From contig JBEKSX010000057.1 of the NCBI GenBank assembly GCA_049516635.1, positions 1 through 18,871 of the forward strand: a stretch of DNA of 18,871 nt, written 5' to 3'. The DNA comes from JBEKSX01 sp049516635. GTDB taxonomy: Bacteria > Bacteroidota > Ignavibacteria > Tepidaquicellales > OLB5. Shown piece after piece: positions 6,893-14,529 of this stretch; positions within the stretch are counted from its first letter, which is position 1, and every line of letters starts with the position of its first letter. The position numbers and the translations under genes are program-made. A model generated the notes under the pieces. It was not told the origin of the DNA. It ran no database searches and saw nothing but the letters and a program-made list of their open reading frames with translations.

Positions 6893-9133
6893 TTACTTAA
6901 CTTTCATATATTTAAGGCGCATGGAATTACCAAGTACCGTAATAACATCGCTCAAAGCCATAAACATGGAAGCCATTACCGGGGATACTGAAATACCACA
7001 CGGAACGAGCACACCGGCTGCCAGCGGAATTGCTGCAGCATTGTAAAAAAAAGCCCAAAATAGGTTCTGTTTGATGATACGTATTGTTTTGTGCGAAATC
7101 TTAAATAAAGCCAATAAATTTTGAAGTTCCCCTTTTACAAGAATAACATCTGCAGATTGGATTGCAATATCCTGACCTGTACCTATAGCTATCCCAAGAT
7201 CCGCTTTTGATAATGAAGGAGCATCGTTTATCCCGTCACCTACCATTGCAACGAAATTTCCCTTCTGTTGCAGTTCACCGATTATCTCCTGTTTTTTATC
7301 GGGCAGGACCTGGTAATGATAATCATTGATGCCCAGCTGATTAGCTATTTCTTCAGTTGCATACTTGCCGTCTCCCGATACAAGTGATAAATTGTAATGT
7401 TCACTTCGAAGTTTGGTTATGACTTCTTCGGCATCGTCTTTGATGCGGTCATTAATTTTTATCTCACCGATCAGTTTATTATTTTCAAAAAGATACAACC
7501 CTGAAGTATCAAAGCCCTCTGCGTGTTCAGTATCTTTGTAATTATTCTTTTCTATCAGGTTAGCTCCGCCTAACTTGTATTCATTTCCGTTTATCTTTGC
7601 TTCCACACCAATGCCCGATATCACTTTGAAATCATCAACTGCGCTGAGCGTTTCATCGCCGTATAATGCCCTGTAATGTTCCACAATCGCCCTGGCAATA
7701 GGATGTTCCGAATATTGCTCAAGTGATGCTGCAATCCTTAGTATCTTTTTACCGTCATAACCGGTCTGGTTCTTGACAGGTGTCACTTCCGACACACGGA
7801 ATTTAGCATAAGTAAGAGTGCCTGTCTTATCGAACACGATTGTTCTGACCTTATTGACGTTTTCGATCGCCTCTGCGTTATTGAACAGTATCTTGTTTTC
7901 AGCTGCTTTACCGACACCCAGTACTACGGCAATAGGAGTGGCTAAGCCGAGGGCACACGGACATGCAATGATCAGCACTGCAACAGCTTTTAAAAGTGAA
8001 TAGCTGAATTCCTGTCCTACCCATAGATACCAGATAACGAAAGTCACCAGAGCTATTACTATCACAACAGGTACGAACACGGAGGCGACTTTATCACCTA
8101 ACCTTTGAATTTTTGGCTTGGATTTCTGTGCGTCCTTAACAAGGTTAATTATTTTTGCAAGGAAAGTATCCTTCCCAACCTTCTCAGTCTTGATTTTTAA
8201 ATACCCGTATAGATTCATTGTGCCCCCGATTACGGACTTCCCTGAGGTTATTTCTACGGGCAGTGATTCTCCTGTTACCATCGATTCATCGACAGAAGAA
8301 GCACCCTCCGATACGACTCCGTCTACCGGGATCCTCTCCCCGGGTTTCACTAAAACTATATCACCGGATCTGACCCTTTTAATCGGGATCTCAACCTCCT
8401 CGTTGCCGTTCCTTATCACAGTTGCAAATTTGGACTGGAGGTCTGTAAGCGATTTTATGGCATAATGAGTTTTATTCTTGAGGTTTGCTTCCAGGTAATT
8501 GCCGAAAAGAATGAATGTAACTATCATTGCCGCACTTTCAAAATATACAGTGTGGCTGTGATCGCCCGAAGCGTGGGGAAATAACATCACGTATACACTG
8601 TATAAGTACGCGGATAGAGTTCCAACTGAAATCAACGTATCCATATCGGCGGTCTTGTTCTTGAGTGCAATCCAGAATCCTTTGTGAAATTTAAGTCCGC
8701 ACCAGAATACCACAACGGTCGATAAAGGGAGTCCGATCCAGTTTGCTGTAGTCGTGGGAAGTGAGGTAAGAAATCCTATATGGTCTTTCATACCCAGAAT
8801 GACGATAATGACCGAAAGAACAAGGCTTACAGATATCTTTATCCTTAGCCTCTTAATTGCAAAAGATTTTTCCCTTTCGGCTTCTTCCTCATCGAAATCT
8901 ATATCAGGATCGACCGCTTTGTACCCTAATTTATTTATTTGAGATTTTACGGATTCAAGGTCGGGGTGCTTATCGGTGAATGTAATTGAAGCTGTTTCGG
9001 AGCCGAGGTTTACCTTAATTTCCTTTACCCCTTGCAGTTTAGATATTGTTTTTTCGATTTTTAGAGCGCAGGCTGGACATTCCATGCCTTCAATCTCTAA
9101 CTCTACACAATTTGTATCTTTATCTTCTTCCAA
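6893..9133 (-). CDS. copA: Copper-exporting P1B-type ATPase (CopA)
   Basis: A 746-residue inner-membrane pump that uses ATP to move Cu(I) out of the cytoplasm. In order: one N-terminal heavy-metal-binding domain with GMECPAC (residues 16-22, CxxC ligands C19 and C22), membrane helices, actuator-domain TGES near 287, the CPC ion-site motif near 390, the phosphorylated Asp in DKTGTLT near 433, SEHP (P1B marker) near 477, and GDGINDAP near 631. The helix-7 YN pair (FFYNAAA) is kept. Helix 8 reads MALSD (725-729), where the classic Cu(I) signature is MxxSS. The start appears to be TTG at 9133, as an in-frame stop lies two codons upstream. No copper regulator or CopZ chaperone gene is visible beside it. 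Length is normal for the family. Confidence 0.92.
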   Translation of the reverse strand: MEEDKDTNCVELEIEGMECPACALKIEKTISKLQGVKEIKVNLGSETASITFTDKHPDLESVKSQINKLGYKAVDPDIDFDEEEAEREKSFAIKRLRIKISVSLVLSVIIVILGMKDHIGFLTSLPTTTANWIGLPLSTVVVFWCGLKFHKGFWIALKNKTADMDTLISVGTLSAYLYSVYVMLFPHASGDHSHTVYFESAAMIVTFILFGNYLEANLKNKTHYAIKSLTDLQSKFATVIRNGNEEVEIPIKRVRSGDIVLVKPGERIPVDGVVSEGASSVDESMVTGESLPVEITSGKSVIGGTMNLYGYLKIKTEKVGKDTFLAKIINLVKDAQKSKPKIQRLGDKVASVFVPVVIVIALVTFVIWYLWVGQEFSYSLLKAVAVLIIACPCALGLATPIAVVLGVGKAAENKILFNNAEAIENVNKVRTIVFDKTGTLTYAKFRVSEVTPVKNQTGYDGKKILRIAASLEQYSEHPIARAIVEHYRALYGDETLSAVDDFKVISGIGVEAKINGNEYKLGGANLIEKNNYKDTEHAEGFDTSGLYLFENNKLIGEIKINDRIKDDAEEVITKLRSEHYNLSLVSGDGKYATEEIANQLGINDYHYQVLPDKKQEIIGELQQKGNFVAMVGDGINDAPSLSKADLGIAIGTGQDIAIQSADVILVKGELQNLLALFKISHKTIRIIKQNLFWAFFYNAAAIPLAAGVLVPCGISVSPVMASMFMALSDVITVLGNSMRLKYMKVK

Positions 9134-9199
9134 ATATTAGTCAGCGTTAATTAGTAGTATATTAACATCTTATACTACATAAACAAAAAAAAATCGAAA

Positions 9200-9970
9200 T
9201 TATCTCCTGCTTACGATAGTTGTTGATGCCTGGTCTAACGGCAGTACGATCATTTCTGCTACAACCACCTTTTTATTCCTGGTAGCAGCAAATAAAACTG
9301 CTTCTGCAATATCATCGCCTTTCAAAGCGTTAATACCGTTATAAATGACCTGCGCTTTTTCTTTGTCACCTCTATAACGCACAAGACTGAATTCAGTCTC
9401 AACCAGTCCCGGATCAATTGTGGTTACGCGAACATTTGTCCCGTTCAGGTCGATCCGCATACCTTTTGTAATTCCATCAACCGCGCGCTTGGAAGCACAG
9501 TACACATTTCCTTTCGGATAAACCTCGTGTCCCGCTATCGAACCGATATTAATTACATGACCGGAATTTCTTTTTACCATGGAAGGGATAACCGCACGTG
9601 AAACGTAGAGGAGTCCCTTTACGTTCGTATCTATCATTTCATCCCAATCGATTATTTTTCCTTCGTAGATCTTATCAAGCCCTCTGCTCAAGCCTGCGTT
9701 GTTTATAAGGATATCGATATTTTTCCATTCATCGGGAAGTTTTTTTACTGCTTTTTCTACCTCAGCCTGTTTTCTTACATCAAGTTTAATAATATATATT
9801 TTCGTGCTGTGTTTTTCTTTAAGCTCCTTTGCCAGTACTTTCAAGCGCTGGGAACGTCTTGCTGCTAATATTAATCTGGCACCGTTTTCAGCGAATAATT
9901 TTGCACATGCCAGTCCTATCCCGCTCGAAGCACCGGTTATGAATACGATCTTGTCTTTAACCGATTCCAT
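9200..9970 (-). CDS. ydfG: YdfG-like short-chain dehydrogenase/reductase
   Basis: A 256-residue cytoplasmic Rossmann-fold oxidoreductase. The NAD(P)-binding TGASSGIG lies at residues 12-19, AARR after the second strand suggests NADP(H) preference, NNAG is present, and the catalytic Tyr/Lys are Y157 and K161 in YCASK. Segments such as NIDILINNAGLSRG, DWDEMIDTNVKGL, NVRVTTIDPGLVETEFS and VRYRGD closely follow Escherichia coli YdfG, an NADP-dependent dehydrogenase of serine, L-allo-threonine and 3-hydroxy acids; exact substrate here is not proven. The ATG has an AAGGAG ribosome binding site. It lies 66 bases upstream of copA on the same strand, but no functional link to copper is known. Confidence 0.85.
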   Translation of the reverse strand: MESVKDKIVFITGASSGIGLACAKLFAENGARLILAARRSQRLKVLAKELKEKHSTKIYIIKLDVRKQAEVEKAVKKLPDEWKNIDILINNAGLSRGLDKIYEGKIIDWDEMIDTNVKGLLYVSRAVIPSMVKRNSGHVINIGSIAGHEVYPKGNVYCASKRAVDGITKGMRIDLNGTNVRVTTIDPGLVETEFSLVRYRGDKEKAQVIYNGINALKGDDIAEAVLFAATRNKKVVVAEMIVLPLDQASTTIVSRR

Positions 9971-10215
9971 TTTTTCTCCTTAATAATGTAATTCTGTACG
10001 AACTTAATGATTGTTCGCTTTTTATGTAAGGCAAAAAGACAAGTCAGGATTGATCAATGATAAAAATTATTTATTGAATTAAATAATATAAACCATATAA
10101 AATCCGTAATATTTCGTTCTAGGTTTCAATTCTAAAATATATATATTAAATTGTATAAATAAATCCATTCATTGGAGATTTATATTTAATAATTTAAAAA
10201 TTAGCAGGAGTAAAA

Positions 10216-10698
10216 ATGAATTTACAAAAATTAGCTGTTTTTGCATTAATGGTTATATTTTCGCTCTCTATCGGATTTATAGGATGCGGAAAGATGACGG
10301 ATAAAGATAAAGTGATGAAAGTTCAAAAAGGGATGCTGGATTATATAAAATCGAATGACTACAAATCACTTATCTCTTATGATATTACCGATGAGATGAT
10401 GAAAGATAATGCCAAGATGCAGGCGTACATGCAGCAAATGAGCGCGACTGCCGAAAAGAAAATGATGGACAAACAGAATGATGTTTTCAAAAGCGCCGGA
10501 TTTAATAATGAGAACGAGTTCCAGTTGACGTATGATAAGGTCAAAGCAGACCCCGACGTGATGGCTCTCGATAAAGAGATCAGCCAGACCATAGAGACCG
10601 TCAGCAAAGCAGTGAATGACGCGAACCAGAAGATGATTCAGGAAAAGACTCCGAAGGTACCGAATGACGGAACAGAAGTTCCCGGCGAGAAAAAATAA
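10216..10698 (+). CDS. Small putative lipoprotein
   Basis: A 160-residue protein with a hydrophobic N-terminal helix (about 6-22) ending in FIGCGK, a plausible lipobox with lipidated Cys near residue 24. The mature part is Lys-, Met- and Asp-rich and predicted helical (KMQAYMQQMSATAEKKMM), with a Pro-rich C-terminus (KTPKVPNDGTEVPGEKK). The ATG has a CAGGAG ribosome binding site. No family was recognised. It stands alone between a 245-base AT-rich spacer and its own strong terminator, so it is probably monocistronic. The minus-strand frames overlapping it are shadows. Confidence 0.7.
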   Translation: MNLQKLAVFALMVIFSLSIGFIGCGKMTDKDKVMKVQKGMLDYIKSNDYKSLISYDITDEMMKDNAKMQAYMQQMSATAEKKMMDKQNDVFKSAGFNNENEFQLTYDKVKADPDVMALDKEISQTIETVSKAVNDANQKMIQEKTPKVPNDGTEVPGEKK

Positions 10699-10753
10699 TA
10701 TCGGAAGATGATCTGCGGGGCGTTCAATTAACGCTCCCGGCATAAATTATTGT

Positions 10754-10781
10754 AAGGGCATTCATATGAATGCCCTTTTTT
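10754..10781 (+). terminator. Rho-independent terminator after the lipoprotein gene
   Basis: Perfect stem AAGGGCATTC/GAATGCCCTT (10754-10763 and 10768-10777, loop ATAT) followed by a T-run. Confidence 0.9.
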
Positions 10782-10818
10782 ATATTACGAAAAAATCTGT
10801 GTTTGGTTCAAATATAAT

Positions 10819-10851
10819 AATACAGGCATTCTGATAAGGAATGCCTGTATT
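10819..10851 (-). terminator. Hairpin terminator after the beta-propeller gene
   Basis: A 13-base-pair perfect inverted repeat AATACAGGCATTC/GAATGCCTGTATT with a seven-base loop lies 17 bases beyond the stop of the leftward gene. The flank read on the minus strand is T-rich but not a pure T-run. The core GGCATTC resembles the neighbouring terminator at 10754, so the two form a converging pair. Confidence 0.75.
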
Positions 10852-10867
10852 AAAGATAAGATGGAAT

Positions 10868-12529
10868 TTATTTTACCAATAACAATTTCTGTACACTAAT
10901 GTTTTCACCTGCTTCTATTTTGCAGAAGTATATACCGCTCGGGAAGTTCTTTGCATCCCAGTGATAAGTAAAAGTTCCAGCTGAAAGGTTCCCGCTGTAT
11001 AGAACTGCATTTTCTTCACCCAGTGAATTATATATTTTTATCTTCACGGATGCATTTACGGGCAGGTCAAATTTAATTGTGGTTGACGGATTGAAGGGAT
11101 TCGGATATGCAGGATACAACTTGAAATGTTCCGGAATGTTGCCGCTGTTCTTCGATATCCCCGTGAATAATAATGTTGTGAAATGCCATATAGAAGAATA
11201 TAATCCGTTTCCTAACTCGTTAACCGCACACACTCTCCAGTAATAAGTAGTACCGTAATTAAGAAAACCTGTAGTCACTGTATATTGAGGGTTCGTCAGA
11301 CCGCCTACATCGACCAGAGCCGTATCGAATGTGCTGCTTGCAGATACCTGCAGTCTGTAGGATACTGCATTTGGAATAGCGGTCCAACTGAGTGTCGGTG
11401 TTAATGATATACCTGTGGAACCATCCAGAGGAGTGCTTAATGTTGGAGCTACCGGAACGCTTCCCCATACCGCTATATTATTTGCGCTCTGTCCTCCCGC
11501 TGAAGTAAATTTTCCTCCTACTGTTAGAATACCTTCGTAGGTTGTTAAGGCATTCACCTGTGTTCCTGCATCTATCCCTGTACCGAGTGCAGACCAGGAA
11601 GTGTCATTCCACTTTGCTATCCTGCTTGCATTTACAGCTCCTGCTGTTTGAAATGTTCCGCCTACGTATAAATCACCCAAATATACTGTGAGTGCCATGA
11701 CGTTACCGTCGGTACCACCGTTCAAATCATACCAGTTTGTCCCGTTCCATTTTGCAATACTATGATAAGTTACCCCGCCAATCGTTGAAAAGCTTCCGCC
11801 GGCAATTAATGAATTATGATAGTTCTCGAGTGAGTATACCTGACCGTTACTGATTCCCTGTCCGATCGCTGACCATGCAGTTCCATTCCATGCAGCTATT
11901 CTGTTCGTGTAGGATATTCCGACCGTAGTAAACTGACCTCCGACTACCAGATTGCCGTTGTAGACCAGCAAAGCATTTACCGCGTTATCCAGACCATTTG
12001 TAAGTATTGACCAGGTTGTTCCGTTCCATTTAGCTATCCTGTTCATCGTGTTTCCTCTAATAGTAGTAAATGTTCCGCCGGCATACAGGTTGTTTGAATA
12101 CACTGCTAATGCGTTCACCTGCCCGTTATCGATCCCGGTATCCAGCGGTATCCAGGAATAACCATTCCACATTGCTATTCTGTTAATGGATACACCGCCG
12201 GCTGTTGTAAAATTGCCCGCAGCCACCAGATTACCGTTGTAAATTGCAACAGCATTAACTCTATTATTGAAACCTGTTCCGAAAGTGGTCCAGTGTGTTC
12301 CATCCCATTGAGCTATACGGTTCGCACCAGGACCGCCGGCTGTTGTAAAATTGCCCACTACAATAAGGTTATTGTTAAAAAGTGTCAATGCGTAGACGTC
12401 GTTGTTTGTGCCGCTGCCTATGGGACTCCAGCCCTGACCCAGGATCTTACTGTTGCCGGTAAACAGTAAACAAACGCTGAAAAAAATTAAGAAAATAAAA
12501 TTCGTTTTTAAATTGAGGTGATTTTTCAT
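10868..12529 (-). CDS. Secreted seven-repeat beta-propeller protein with FnIII and T9SS sorting domain
   Basis: A 553-residue exported protein. Signal peptide about 1-31 (hydrophobic FIFLIFFSVCLLF). Then seven repeats of about 45 residues, each with W..(I/L/F)GxG, a VxALxVY strand, a GG(T/K/Q)FTT turn and NRIAxWNG; seven such units fit one seven-bladed propeller. A fibronectin-III-like domain follows at about 360-455 (SYRLQVS, TTYYWRVCAVNELG, WHFTT). The last ~85 residues are a type A sorting domain: YPAYPNPFNPSTTIKFDLP, SVKIKIYNSLG and SGIYFCKIEAG, which sends proteins through the type IX secretion system to the cell surface or medium. Function is probably adhesion or binding; no catalytic motif is seen. 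Similar 135-base units recur at DNA level, so copy number could vary. Confidence 0.88.
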   Translation of the reverse strand: MKNHLNLKTNFIFLIFFSVCLLFTGNSKILGQGWSPIGSGTNNDVYALTLFNNNLIVVGNFTTAGGPGANRIAQWDGTHWTTFGTGFNNRVNAVAIYNGNLVAAGNFTTAGGVSINRIAMWNGYSWIPLDTGIDNGQVNALAVYSNNLYAGGTFTTIRGNTMNRIAKWNGTTWSILTNGLDNAVNALLVYNGNLVVGGQFTTVGISYTNRIAAWNGTAWSAIGQGISNGQVYSLENYHNSLIAGGSFSTIGGVTYHSIAKWNGTNWYDLNGGTDGNVMALTVYLGDLYVGGTFQTAGAVNASRIAKWNDTSWSALGTGIDAGTQVNALTTYEGILTVGGKFTSAGGQSANNIAVWGSVPVAPTLSTPLDGSTGISLTPTLSWTAIPNAVSYRLQVSASSTFDTALVDVGGLTNPQYTVTTGFLNYGTTYYWRVCAVNELGNGLYSSIWHFTTLLFTGISKNSGNIPEHFKLYPAYPNPFNPSTTIKFDLPVNASVKIKIYNSLGEENAVLYSGNLSAGTFTYHWDAKNFPSGIYFCKIEAGENISVQKLLLVK

Positions 12530-12680
12530 ATATCCCTATATTAGTTAATGAAAGTAGTTATTTAATTAACCAAATTAGTTACCCTTAATTATGATTGCAA
12601 TACCATTTTTACGGTATTTTGTATAATTTCACCTATTTTTAATGAATATTTATGTCATTTTGGGTGTTCCTCTCCCGGCG
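12530..12680. promoter_or_regulatory. Upstream region of the beta-propeller gene
   Basis: AT-rich leader holding the leftward promoter. An inverted repeat AATACC-N8-GGTATT lies at 12599-12618. On the minus strand TTG (in TATTGCAA) followed about 20 bases later by TAATTTGG approximates the Bacteroidota promoter pattern TTG...TAnnTTTG, with one mismatch. This is suggestive only. Confidence 0.3.
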
Positions 12681-12751
12681 CGACTTAAAGGACGCTGAAT
12701 ACAATACACATACTTTATTTATTGCAACTCTCAACCGCTTTACTTAACTTT
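12681..12751. repeat. 71-bp direct repeat, left copy
   Basis: This copy (from CGACTTAAAGGACGCTGAAT to CTTTACTTAACTTT) is identical at 69 of 71 positions to 12886-12956, in the same orientation and 205 bp away. The two differences are A/G and C/T transitions. Neither copy overlaps a credible gene. Confidence 0.95.
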
Positions 12752-12760
12752 TTCGGGTTC

Positions 12761-12790
12761 CCTCAGAGTCTCCCACCGGGGACTCTGAGG
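12761..12790. repeat. Long hairpin 1 (CCTCAGAGTC...GACTCTGAGG)
   Basis: Thirteen paired bases (ten Watson-Crick arm pairs, then T-G, C-G, C-G) close a CACC loop. The 30-base palindrome lies between the two direct repeats. Without a T-run on either side it is not a typical terminator. Confidence 0.85.
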
Positions 12791-12824
12791 ATATTTGTAT
12801 ACGTAAAAGCGTTATCGTTATATG

Positions 12825-12875
12825 CCATCCGAGTCCTCTTTGCCTGCCTGCTGCAGTCAGGAGAGACTCGGATGG
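12825..12875. repeat. Long hairpin 2 (CCATCCGAGTC...GACTCGGATGG)
   Basis: Eleven-base-pair perfect outer stem with a 29-base interior that can form a second stem (CCTG/CAGG, around CTGCAG). It shares the GAGTC/GACTC core with hairpin 1, and both sit inside the same direct-repeat bracket. Confidence 0.85.
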
Positions 12876-12885
12876 GACTGGAAAA

Positions 12886-12956
12886 CGACTTAAAGGACGC
12901 TGAATACAATGCACATACTTTATTTATTGCAATTCTCAACCGCTTTACTTAACTTT
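12886..12956. repeat. 71-bp direct repeat, right copy
   Basis: Partner of 12681-12751 (69 of 71 identical). It ends about ten bases before the ribosome binding site of the GYD-domain gene, so it may carry or displace that gene's promoter. Confidence 0.95.
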
Positions 12957-12976
12957 CGAAAAAATAGGGAGGTATA

Positions 12977-13273
12977 ATGAAAACTTTTATACTAATGACC
13001 AAACTCTCCAGCGAAATTTTAGGTAAGCTGAAACAAAGGAAACAGGTGGGACGCGCCTGGCTGGATGAGGTAAAGAAAAAATGTCCCGATGTAAAATTCA
13101 AATCTCACTTTGCACTGCTCGGCAAATATGATTTCCTCGATATATATGAAGCACCCGATGAGGAAACCGCTGCTAAGGTTTCATTGATCAGCATGGCTAA
13201 CGGTGCAGTTTCTGCCGAAAGCTGGAGCGCTATTCCTTATAACCGATTCCTGAAGATCATAGAGGAAATATAG
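12977..13273 (+). CDS. GYD-domain protein
   Basis: A 98-residue protein fitting the GYD family (about 90-100 residues, ferredoxin-like alpha/beta fold): the segments FILMTKLSSE, GKYDFLDIYEAPDEETAAKVSL and a closing helix NRFLKIIEEI match the family pattern, with GKYD in place of the naming GYD. The family is common in archaea and bacteria and has no settled function; the fold resembles small dimeric alpha-beta barrel proteins. The ATG has a strong GGGAGG ribosome binding site. It stands alone between two repeat blocks, and its promoter must lie within or next to the 71-bp repeat. Confidence 0.8.
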   Translation: MKTFILMTKLSSEILGKLKQRKQVGRAWLDEVKKKCPDVKFKSHFALLGKYDFLDIYEAPDEETAAKVSLISMANGAVSAESWSAIPYNRFLKIIEEI

Positions 13274-13534
13274 AACAGTCTTACATGTCATCCTGAACCC
13301 CGAGTTCTCGGGGTGAAGGATCTCTATCACTGTCGGCACGAGATTCTTCGCTCACTTCGTTCACTCAGAATGACAGTTATCGTCTCCCCCTTGATAAGGG
13401 GGAGTCCCATCGCAGATGGGGAAGGGGTGGAAAAATGGATTCCCGTTGGAGTTTACCCCGCACTTTATGCGTGGCAGGAATGACAATTAAGTCTCCCCTT
13501 AGCGAAAGGGGAGATTTAGAGGGGTTCTAGACCT
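13274..13534. repeat. Cluster of REP-like palindromes, left of the DltE-like gene
   Basis: Consecutive hairpins fill the 261-base gap. They are ACCCCGAG-tt-CTCGGGGT with an outer ATCCT/AGGAT stem (13290-13321), the CGAGATTCTTCGCT...CTCAGAATGACA unit (13339-13375), and CTCCCCCTT-gat-AAGGGGGAG (13384-13404). CCCATC-gca-GATGGG (13406-13420), a GGATTCCCG...GGAATGACA unit (about 13438-13485) and TCTCCCCTT...AAGGGGAGA (about 13492-13514) follow. A 26-base segment at 13504-13529 recurs exactly at 14464-14489. These resemble dispersed intergenic repeats found in many bacterial genomes; no coding frame is credible. Confidence 0.8.
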
Positions 13535-14278
13535 TCACCTCCCGTTCATACGTGCGAATGTCTGCTCGAAGTTCTTCTTCGAACCCGTCATTAAATTCTC
13601 CGCCTCACCGACTGCAATTTCATATTCATTTTTTTCGATCGACTTCAGCGATGCAGTGGCAACTATTTCGGGGTTGATGCCCCTGTTCGTGGTGCCGCGC
13701 CTTCCGTGGTCTAACTCCGTATCGACGGTGGGCGGGATTATCTCGAACACTTTCACCGTGGTGTCCCGTAACTGGTGCCTGAGCGATATGCTGAACGAAT
13801 GTAACGCCGCTTTGGTGGCGCAATACACCGGCATGAACGCTATCGGAATGAATCCCAGTCCCGATGAAACATTGATGACGGCAGATTCCTTCTGCTTCAT
13901 CAGGTGGGGGATGAACAAAGCGGATAGATGTACCGGCGCCGTAAGGTTCGTGATTATCTCCTGCTCCGCCTCGTGAAAGTCACTATCTCCTTTTTTGAAA
14001 TCAACCGGTCTCTGTATACCTGCATTGTTGACAAGTATGTTCAGGTTCGGAAAAGCCAAAACAGCCCAGTGATATAATTCTTTTCTTTCATCTTCTTTAG
14101 TTACATCGCACGGCCTGAAATGAATGTCAGGATATTTGTGCTTTATCTCCAGAAGCTTATCCGTCCGCCTTCCGCAGATGATAATTTTATTTCCCTTGGT
14201 CAGGAAAGCTTCCGCCAGTGCCAGCCCGATACCGGTTGCACCGCCCGTTATCAATATAGTGTTTCCTTCGGTTTTCAT
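13535..14278 (-). CDS. DltE-like short-chain dehydrogenase/reductase
   Basis: A 247-residue Rossmann-fold oxidoreductase with TGGATGIG (residues 11-18), GRR after the second strand (NADPH preference), NNAGIQ, and catalytic Y152/K156 in YCATK. The stretch NNAGIQRPVDF and FEIIPPTVDTEL follow the DltE-type group of short-chain dehydrogenases, named after a gene near the D-alanylation operon in Gram-positives; the substrate is not established. Its relation to the YdfG-like enzyme at 9200 is only at family level. The stop lies five bases after a REP-like unit and the start faces another cluster, so the gene is tightly bracketed by repeats. Its DNA is more GC-rich than most of the window. Confidence 0.82.
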   Translation of the reverse strand: MKTEGNTILITGGATGIGLALAEAFLTKGNKIIICGRRTDKLLEIKHKYPDIHFRPCDVTKEDERKELYHWAVLAFPNLNILVNNAGIQRPVDFKKGDSDFHEAEQEIITNLTAPVHLSALFIPHLMKQKESAVINVSSGLGFIPIAFMPVYCATKAALHSFSISLRHQLRDTTVKVFEIIPPTVDTELDHGRRGTTNRGINPEIVATASLKSIEKNEYEIAVGEAENLMTGSKKNFEQTFARMNGR

Positions 14279-14529
14279 ATTAGATTATTTTGTTTGGTGA
14301 AAAGTTTTTTCTATTTCTCTAGCAAGATAAGATAAAATGCTGTTGGTCAAAAGACCAAACAGCGGGGAGGGTAGGGTGGAGAACGAGATTCTTCGCTTCG
14401 CTCAGAATGACATACCCGGTGGGCAGGTACGTCTCCCCTGGAGCCTGCCCCGATTATATCGGGGAAAGGGGAGATTTAGAGGGGTTCTAAACACGGATTC
14501 CCGTTTTCACGGGAATGACAGATTTTTTT
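14279..14529. repeat. Cluster of REP-like palindromes, right of the DltE-like gene
   Basis: This gap holds GCTGTTGGTC-AAAA-GACCAAACAGC (14339-14363, one bulge) and CGAGATTCTTCGCT...CTCAGAATGACA (14384-14412, shared with the left cluster). A nested hairpin at about 14432-14477 has TCTCCCC/GGGGAGA enclosing CCCCGAT/ATCGGGG. The 26-base segment 14464-14489 is identical to 13504-13529. ATTCCCGT-tttc-ACGGGAAT lies at about 14498-14517. The last hairpin is near the stop of ada and might also end its transcript. An overlapping plus-strand frame is not credible as a gene. Confidence 0.8.

Noticed and set aside
10366..10743. 125-codon minus-strand frame opposite the lipoprotein gene
   Set aside because: Shadow of the plus-strand gene, which has a ribosome binding site, lipobox and terminator; this frame has none.
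12722..12952. 76-codon plus-strand frame across the direct repeats and hairpins
   Set aside because: It runs through two long palindromes and both 71-bp repeats, has no ribosome binding site, and its ends encode the repeat sequence itself.
13274..13534. CRISPR array, considered because of several spaced repeats
   Set aside because: The units differ from one another, are individually palindromic, lack constant spacing, and no cas gene is present.
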